Shown: piece by piece, positions 60,776 through 64,000 of the stretch
Layout: each line of letters opens with the position of its first letter
Numbering within the stretch: position 1 is the first letter of the stretch
Source: Centipeda flueggei ATCC 43531
Lineage (GTDB): Bacteria; Bacillota; Negativicutes; Selenomonadales; Selenomonadaceae
Assembly (NCBI RefSeq): GCF_000160695.1
Contig: NZ_GG694006.1
Coordinates: 362,236-426,235, forward strand
DNA: 64,000 nt
Reading direction: 5' to 3'
Notes under the pieces: model-generated
Database searches by the model: none
Told to the model about the DNA's origin: nothing
The model's input: the letters and a program-made list of their open reading frames with translations, nothing else
Position numbers and translations under genes: made by a program

Positions 60776-61291
60776 TTAGTTCTTTGCCCAAACCACGGCC
60801 ATAAGATCATCATAGACCGTTTCAAGCTGCTGGACAATAATCTTCAGGAGGGTCTGGATCATACGGCTGTCAAACGTCTCATCAACGAACGGGATGCAAA
60901 CATCAAGATAAATGTTTTCGTCGTCACGGAGATAATACTTAAAGATCTTGTACTCTGCATTGAGCGTATTCAGATGATCTTTAATCTCATCGATGTTCTT
61001 CTCATTGATCCCCGTCACAACCTGGGTACGGATAATTGTAAAGATGCTGTCATCGATAAAAATCGCCATCGGCATAACGCCGCCCTTTGCCTCGATGCGT
61101 GAACGGAAAATCGACGTATGGAGCTCATCAGAGAGATCATTGACCTCGAAGAAATTGATATCATTCTCCTTGAGGAACGTTTTGAACTGATCCGCCTTCG
61201 TCGCTCCTTCTGCGGCGACCGCTTGCTTCTTCTCAACCAGTTTCTCTACCTGCTTTTCAACTTTGGGCTCTTTTTCAGTGCTCTTTGCCAT
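60776..61291 (-). CDS. YbjN-like domain protein
   Basis: A 171-residue protein. The N-terminal 30 residues are a Lys/Glu/Val repeat (V-E-K-Q-V-E-K-L-V-E-K-K), probably helical or disordered. The rest (about 32-170) resembles the YbjN/type III secretion chaperone-like fold: F-F-E-V-N-D near 47, M-P-M-A-I-F-I-D-D near 73, Y-Y-L-R-D-D-E-N-I near 118. No enzymatic motif is visible. Members are thought to be binding or chaperone-like proteins. The assignment is by general resemblance. Single gene with GGGAGG upstream and its own terminator. Confidence 0.55.
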   Translation of the reverse strand: MAKSTEKEPKVEKQVEKLVEKKQAVAAEGATKADQFKTFLKENDINFFEVNDLSDELHTSIFRSRIEAKGGVMPMAIFIDDSIFTIIRTQVVTGINEKNIDEIKDHLNTLNAEYKIFKYYLRDDENIYLDVCIPFVDETFDSRMIQTLLKIIVQQLETVYDDLMAVVWAKN

Positions 61292-61375
61292 GTAAATAGT
61301 GCCTCCCTTATTTTATACGAGCGGGTTCCCCCCACTAAACATGCGACTATTGTACCATAGATTCGGATATTTGCA

Positions 61376-61438
61376 AGAAAAAACCGCTGTGCCGCGGTAT
61401 TTCCTCTAAAATTTGAGAAAAACACCATGCACAGCGGT
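61376..61438 (-). terminator. Terminator of cstA
   Basis: ACCGCTGTGC (61383-61392) is perfectly inverted at 61429-61438, with a long loop. On the minus strand a T run follows (61382-61376). Confidence 0.7.
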
Positions 61439-61450
61439 ACGTCCACTGTA

Positions 61451-62887
61451 TCAGGCAGTTTTCCTGCGCAGGATAAACGCACGTACAAAGAGTGCTGTAA
61501 AGAGAACGGCAAAGCCGATTCCTGCCGGATAGGTAATATCTGTCGGCAGCCCGAACCCCTCCGGTGCCTGCAGGAGGTAGGTTGTCGTCACCGCCGACAT
61601 GAAAATGGCCGGCAGAAGCGCGATCACATAGGCATACGAGCCCGGTTTATGCAGGTAGAGGTACGCCGTACCTGTCCACAGCATAATCATCGCGAGGGTC
61701 TGATTCGCCCACGAGAAGTAACGCCAGATGATGGAGAAGTCCATCTGCGAAAGAATCAAACCGATGGCGAGCATCGGCACAGCGATCATGAGACGCTTCG
61801 GCGCTTCCTTCTGTGGAATATCCATCCAGTCGGCAAGCGTCAGACGTGCCGAACGGAATGCCGTATCACCCGAGGTAATCGGACAGGCAATGACGCCCAG
61901 CATGGCAAGAATGGCCCCGATGCTGACCCCGCCGACACCAATAGCTCCCATGAAGCCGTTGCAGACTTCGTAGACGACACCGCCTGGACCTGCCGCTTTG
62001 AGTGCTGCGCCGAGTCCGGGAGTTCCATCGTAGAACGTTGCGCCGGCAGCTGCCCAGCAGAGCGCAATGATGCCCTCAGAGACCATTGCACCGTAAAACA
62101 CGAGGCGTCCCATCCGCTCGTCCTTCAGACACCGTGACATAATCGGCGACTGCGTTGCATGGAATCCCGAAACTGCACCGCAGGCAACCGTGATAAAGAG
62201 CAGCGGCCAGATCGGGAGGTGCTGCGGATGCAGGTTCTCCAGCGTCATCTCAGGCATCGTGTGTCCGCCGACACCAAAGAGCATTCCGCCCATAATGCCG
62301 AGTGCCATAACGATAAGGCAGATGCCGAAGAGTGGATAGAACCGCGCGATGATCTTGTCGATGGGGAGCAGCGTCGCCAGTGTATAGTAGATGAAGACGA
62401 CGGCAAGCCAGAAGAGCACCGCCTGCCCTGTCAGCTTGGAAAGCAGCATCGCAGGCCCCGTCATAAAGACGACACCGACGAGAACAAGGAGGACAATCGA
62501 AAAGATACGCATAATCTGGAGCATGATATACCCCAGATTCTTACCGACGATCTCCGAGAGACTTTTCCCGTCCTCACGAAATGAAATCATACCCGATAGA
62601 TAGTCATGCACACCGCCTGCAAAAATTGTACCAAAGACAATCCAGAGGTAAACGCTGGGTCCCCAAAGCGCTCCCGCAAGTGCACCAAAAATCGGGCCGA
62701 GACCTGCGATATTGAGAAGCTGAATGAGAAATACCTTCCACGTTGGCAGAGGGATATAGTCCACACCATCCTCGAGCCGAATCGCAGGTGCCACCTCTCC
62801 AGTACGTCCGAATGCACGGTCGACAATGGCCCCATAAACAAGATAGCCGACAATGAGCGTAGCGAGCGCGCCAAGAAATGTAACCAT
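61451..62887 (-). CDS. CstA-family transporter (carbon starvation protein)
   Basis: A 478-residue polytopic membrane protein with about 12 helices. Family blocks include G-P-I-F-G-A-L-A-G-A-L-W-G-P near residue 58, I-F-A-G-G-V-H-D-Y near 88 and S-G-F-H-A-T-Q-S-P near 240. Enterobacterial CstA/BtsT are about 700 residues and import peptides or pyruvate. This shorter form lacks the C-terminal extension, as is common in Firmicutes. Pyruvate or small-peptide uptake is inferred. The ATG follows AGGAAG. The leader contains a near-palindrome at 62924-62939 (GCCGGTGTATACCGGC). Confidence 0.87.
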   Translation of the reverse strand: MVTFLGALATLIVGYLVYGAIVDRAFGRTGEVAPAIRLEDGVDYIPLPTWKVFLIQLLNIAGLGPIFGALAGALWGPSVYLWIVFGTIFAGGVHDYLSGMISFREDGKSLSEIVGKNLGYIMLQIMRIFSIVLLVLVGVVFMTGPAMLLSKLTGQAVLFWLAVVFIYYTLATLLPIDKIIARFYPLFGICLIVMALGIMGGMLFGVGGHTMPEMTLENLHPQHLPIWPLLFITVACGAVSGFHATQSPIMSRCLKDERMGRLVFYGAMVSEGIIALCWAAAGATFYDGTPGLGAALKAAGPGGVVYEVCNGFMGAIGVGGVSIGAILAMLGVIACPITSGDTAFRSARLTLADWMDIPQKEAPKRLMIAVPMLAIGLILSQMDFSIIWRYFSWANQTLAMIMLWTGTAYLYLHKPGSYAYVIALLPAIFMSAVTTTYLLQAPEGFGLPTDITYPAGIGFAVLFTALFVRAFILRRKTA

Positions 62888-63045
62888 TGCTTGTCACTTC
62901 TTCCTAAAACATAGAATCCACACGCCGGTGTATACCGGCCCCCCACTTTCTGTCCTCCTTCCGCACAATGATAAAGAAGCCCCTTAAAATCAGTCCTAAA
63001 GAATTATTGGCTTCTTGGCGATTATCATATCATAACTCTCCCCTC

Positions 63046-63073
63046 TTGTCTAATCCTTTCGATGTGCTATAAT
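63046..63073 (+). promoter_or_regulatory. Promoter of the TauE/SafE permease gene
   Basis: TTGTCT (63046-63051), 16-base spacer, TATAAT (63068-63073) with a TG extension. Confidence 0.65.
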
Positions 63074-63139
63074 CATGAATACATTGCACACACAGATTCC
63101 CTTTCCGGCGTGCACATATATATTGGGGGAGGTTTTTCC

Positions 63140-63937
63140 ATGGGGCTTGATATTCTTCTGTTCCTTCTGCTCGGGCTATTTGTCGGCACATTTGGTACAC
63201 TGGTCGGTATCGGCGGCGGACTGATCTGCGTGCCGATCTTTATCTTCTTTCTGTCGGACGGCGGGATCTATCCATACTTTCACACGGCAGCGCAGATCAC
63301 GGGTACATCACTCGTTATCGTCTGTGCCAATGCCCTCTCGGGGACATTTGCCTACATCCGTCAAAAACGCGTCTACTTCGCCGCAGCAGTCCCTTTTGCC
63401 CTTGCGACACTGCCTGGTGCGTTCCTTGGCTCGTACATCGTCGATGACTTCACGGGGCCGATGCTCTACATATCCTATGGTTCGTTTCTCCTGCTCATGG
63501 CTCTTATGATGTACTGGAATGCTACACACAAAAAGCACGCGGATGTGCACACTCTGCCAGCAGACTTCACCTTCAACCGTTCCCTCGGCGTTGGGGCAAG
63601 CGCAGGTGTCGGCTTTATCTCGAGTATCTTCGGCATCGGCGGCGGCGTGATTCACGTCCCCCTCATGGTCTACCTGCTTGGCTTCCCCGTACACGTTGCG
63701 ACAGCAACCTCGCATTTCGTCCTTGCCTGCTCGGCGACCTTCGGCGTCATCAGCCATGTCTGGCTCGGTCATGTCATCTGGACACCCGCCATCTGCATCT
63801 CCATCGGTGCTGCCATCGGCGCGCAGATCGGTGCGGCACTCTCACAGAAGACAAAATCCAAGGTTATCCTTGTTCTGCTCGCTCTCGCCATGTTCGGACT
63901 CGGACTTCGTCTGATCTGGATGAGCGGAATGCTGTAA
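63140..63937 (+). CDS. TauE/SafE-family sulfite/anion permease
   Basis: A 265-residue membrane protein with about eight helices in two related halves. Each half carries the family Gly motif: G-T-F-G-T-L-V-G-I-G-G-G near residue 18 and G-F-I-S-S-I-F-G-I-G-G-G-V-I-H-V-P near 162. Members export or import sulfite, sulfonates or other organic anions; the substrate is not predictable here. The start at 63140 (M-G-L-D) is seven bases after GGGGAGG. Single gene with its own promoter and terminator. Confidence 0.88.
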   Translation: MGLDILLFLLLGLFVGTFGTLVGIGGGLICVPIFIFFLSDGGIYPYFHTAAQITGTSLVIVCANALSGTFAYIRQKRVYFAAAVPFALATLPGAFLGSYIVDDFTGPMLYISYGSFLLLMALMMYWNATHKKHADVHTLPADFTFNRSLGVGASAGVGFISSIFGIGGGVIHVPLMVYLLGFPVHVATATSHFVLACSATFGVISHVWLGHVIWTPAICISIGAAIGAQIGAALSQKTKSKVILVLLALAMFGLGLRLIWMSGML

Positions 63938-63960
63938 GCACGTAAATCAAACCACACGGT

Positions 63961-63995
63961 AAAAAAGCCACGCAGTACACTGCGTGGCGTTTTTA
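63961..63995 (+). terminator. Terminator of the permease gene
   Basis: GCCACGCAG (63967-63975) pairs with CTGCGTGGC (63980-63988) with loop TACA, followed by GTTTTT. A tracts upstream make it symmetrical. Confidence 0.85.
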
Positions 63996-64000
63996 CCGTT

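Noticed and set aside
1..64000. tRNA, rRNA, CRISPR arrays, insertion sequences, prophage or integrative elements
   Set aside because: Gaps between genes are short and explained by promoters and terminators. I saw no repeat arrays, transposase or integrase motifs, and no cloverleaf-like sequences.

Overview
The window looks like a chromosome segment from a diderm Firmicute of the class Negativicutes, most likely Selenomonas or a close relative. The gene repertoire is Firmicute-like (mreBCD with minCDE, infC-rpmI-rplT, FabK, ZapA, PerR-like Fur, rubrerythrin). It is combined with outer-membrane energy coupling (TonB-ExbB-ExbD and a TonB-dependent receptor), a multihaem cytochrome with a Tat-exported flavoprotein, the carboxyspermidine polyamine route and a CobT-type fusion resembling the phenolyl-cobamide enzyme ArsAB of Sporomusa. 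Coding density is high, genes are often coupled by ATGA/GTGA overlaps, and intrinsic terminators are well formed. I see no tRNA, rRNA, CRISPR array, insertion sequence or prophage. The taxonomic call is inference from gene content.

Layout. 1-4.0 kb: end of a GalT/HIT-like gene, a monofunctional peptidoglycan glycosyltransferase carrying a terminator-like hairpin inside its reading frame, and a convergent B12-binding/radical SAM protein fused to DUF2344. 4.1-11.2 kb: a minus-strand cell-shape and division operon, mreB-mreC-mreD-mrdA-minC-minD-minE-rodA, from one promoter near 11.3 kb. 11.4-16.6 kb: an AdoMet-decarboxylase-like protein lacking its pyruvoyl serine, a PerR-like regulator, Tex, and a tandem CobT protein. 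16.7-21.1 kb: an unknown coiled-coil protein, fabK, ispF, ispD and a PIN/TRAM membrane protein. 21.2-23.8 kb: an iron-regulated TonB locus in which the receptor is frameshifted and then joined by deletion to a shortened exbB, followed by intact exbD and tonB.

23.8-37.4 kb: zapA-pheT-pheS, thiT, a radical SAM gene, a coupled GGDEF/EAL-queF-pyridoxal kinase set, a thioredoxin, a SpoU methyltransferase, infC-rpmI-rplT with an attenuator-like leader, and thrS with a consensus promoter followed by a very strong hairpin. 37.4-48.1 kb: a LysM protein under four LexA-like boxes (probably a YneA-type SOS division inhibitor), a 1443-residue dehydratase activase, a beta-CASP RNase, a 3-hydroxyisobutyrate dehydrogenase family enzyme, then rubrerythrin, an AhpF-like reductase with swapped domain order, and AhpC.

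48.2-64 kb: a five-haem NrfH-like cytochrome with a Tat lipoprotein flavoprotein (probable respiratory reductase of unknown acceptor), the carboxyspermidine dehydrogenase/decarboxylase pair, a chemoreceptor, a GltD-like oxidoreductase, a small unknown protein, trpE-trpG without other trp genes, a HAD phosphatase, a polysaccharide deacetylase, a YbjN-like protein, CstA and a TauE/SafE permease. The window ends in that gene's terminator. The most unusual items are the single-chain ArsAB-like enzyme, the serine-less SpeD homologue, the receptor/exbB deletion scar, the SOS-controlled LysM gene and the leader structures of thrS and infC.
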